From NCBI GenBank assembly GCA_036012155.1, contig DASCOT010000134.1:1-7032 (forward strand): a stretch of DNA of 7,032 bases, given 5' to 3'. The stretch's first letter is position 1; the number at the start of each line of letters is the position of its first letter. The position numbers and the translations under genes were made by a program. The notes beneath the pieces are model-generated. The model was not told where the DNA came from. It saw only the letters and a list, made by a program, of their open reading frames with translations, and did not search any database. The DNA is from DASCOT01 sp036012155. Lineage in GTDB: Bacteria > Acidobacteriota > UBA890 > WLXD01. Shown piece after piece: positions 6,704 through 7,032 of the stretch.

Positions 6704-6849
6704 GGCGGCGGTGGTGAGGGGCATGCACCTCGGCCAGGGACGTGCTCCTATGCTAGTCGACTGGCATAGTCTACGGCCTGCGACTATGAGGTTTCCTACC
6801 GCCGTGCACGCGAGCCTGGCTACGGTGCATGCTCCTCACCACCGCCGCC
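6704..6849. repeat. Long inverted repeat with 26-bp arms after the metallohydrolase stop
   Basis: The left arm is 6704-6729 and the right arm 6824-6849, with 94 bases between. 25 of 26 positions are complementary, and the exception (6720 against 6833) is a G-U wobble in RNA, so the transcript can form an unbroken 26-bp stem. The left arm begins on the base after the TAG stop (6701-6703). A further five bases (6695-6699 with 6851-6855) can pair across a small bulge. No T-run follows, so it is not a standard intrinsic terminator. Possible identities are a small non-autonomous mobile element, a REP/BIME-like element, or a 3' mRNA structure. No target-site duplication was recognised. Confidence 0.8.
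6748..6769 (+). other. Tetraloop hairpin nested in the inverted repeat
   Basis: A 22-base near-palindrome. CTATGCTAG (6748-6756) pairs with CTGGCATAG (6761-6769) around a TCGA loop, giving nine pairs of which one is U-G. It lies inside the 94-base spacer and shares its right half with an alternative stem, 6765-6771 with 6782-6788. Confidence 0.55.
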
Positions 6850-7032
6850 GCGACCGTCGAAGGCCCTTCCGTGGTGGGAACTGAATCGTCCCGGCGTGAA
6901 ACTCCCAGCCCCGGAGCCGACTCGCTGGTTCGAAGATCGAGCGCCGCATGGACCACGGCGCTACCGAGGAGGGAGTCGACACACCTCCTTCAAGCAGCAT
7001 CGCATGCACGGCGTCCAGCGGCCAGAAGTCGT
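6836..7032 (-). CDS. Unrecognised partial open frame at the right edge
   Basis: On the minus strand a frame enters from beyond base 7032 and stops at TGA (6836-6838), inside the right arm of the inverted repeat. It gives about 65 codons beginning DFWPLDAVHAMLLEGG and ending in a very Arg-rich tail (RRSRRRW). The first part looks protein-like. The tail, which runs into the repeat, does not, as if an original C-terminus had been replaced. No family is recognised. Plus-strand frames are also open across this stretch, so in GC-rich DNA this could be chance. Confidence 0.2.
   Translation of the reverse strand, partial: DFWPLDAVHAMLLEGGVSTPSSVAPWSMRRSIFEPASRLRGWEFHAGTIQFPPRKGLRRSRRRW
6850..7032. 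other. Unassigned right end
   Basis: From the metallohydrolase stop to the window edge there are 329 bases without an assignable gene. The first 146 are the inverted repeat. The remaining 183 hold open frames on both strands without recognised motifs or a convincing start, plus a 6-bp stem (AGGAGG 6967-6972 with CCTCCT 6984-6989). No tRNA, CRISPR or terminator was seen. Confidence 0.5.

Noticed and set aside
6704..6849. Intrinsic transcription terminator
   Set aside because: The stem is long and GC-rich, but the loop is 94 bases and no T-run follows either arm.
6771..6956. 61-residue minus-strand frame
   Set aside because: It runs through the right arm and loop of the inverted repeat, has no ribosome binding site that I can see, and its composition is Arg/Ser-rich.
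7002..7009. GCATGCAC repeated from 6721-6728, also inverted in the right arm
   Set aside because: Only eight bases are shared and the core is palindromic, so chance recurrence is likely without more copies.

Overview
The window is GC-rich bacterial DNA and almost fully coding. It holds two gene pairs transcribed away from each other from a control region at about 2308-2503. Every recognisable product carries an export signal (Sec, Tat or lipoprotein type), and two are periplasmic-type redox proteins. This points to a Gram-negative, free-living heterotroph with a c-type respiratory chain. The sequence alone does not fix the phylum: a proteobacterium or an acidobacterium-like lineage would both fit.

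Leftward arm (minus strand, 2307 to the left edge). A secreted di-haem cytochrome c (1525-2307) comes first. It overlaps by four bases (ATGA) the start of a PQQ-dependent alcohol dehydrogenase of the methanol/ethanol family (1528 to beyond base 1). The dehydrogenase is cut by the window edge, but the vicinal Cys pair, the metal ligands and the catalytic Asp are all visible. The tight coupling suggests that the cytochrome takes electrons from the quinoprotein.

Rightward arm (plus strand, 2504-6703). A possible 49-residue lipoprotein-like small ORF (2504-2653) runs into the start of a Tat-exported FAD oxidoreductase resembling spermidine dehydrogenase SpdH (2647-4548). After 28 bases comes a lipoprotein metallohydrolase of the CehA/McbA type, with a PHP-like metal centre (4577-6703).

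Right end (6704-7032). No gene can be assigned with confidence. Directly after the metallohydrolase stop codon there is a 26-bp inverted repeat, with 25 of 26 positions complementary and the exception a G-U wobble. It encloses 94 bases that contain two smaller, mutually exclusive hairpins. Reading frames open to the right edge follow on both strands, but none is recognised.

Taken together, the arms look like a periplasmic oxidation module. A flavin amine oxidase may release an aldehyde or amine product, a quinoprotein could oxidise an alcohol or aldehyde, a cytochrome c would carry electrons to the respiratory chain, and a surface hydrolase may release or process the substrate. The protein families are well supported. 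The shared pathway is inference.
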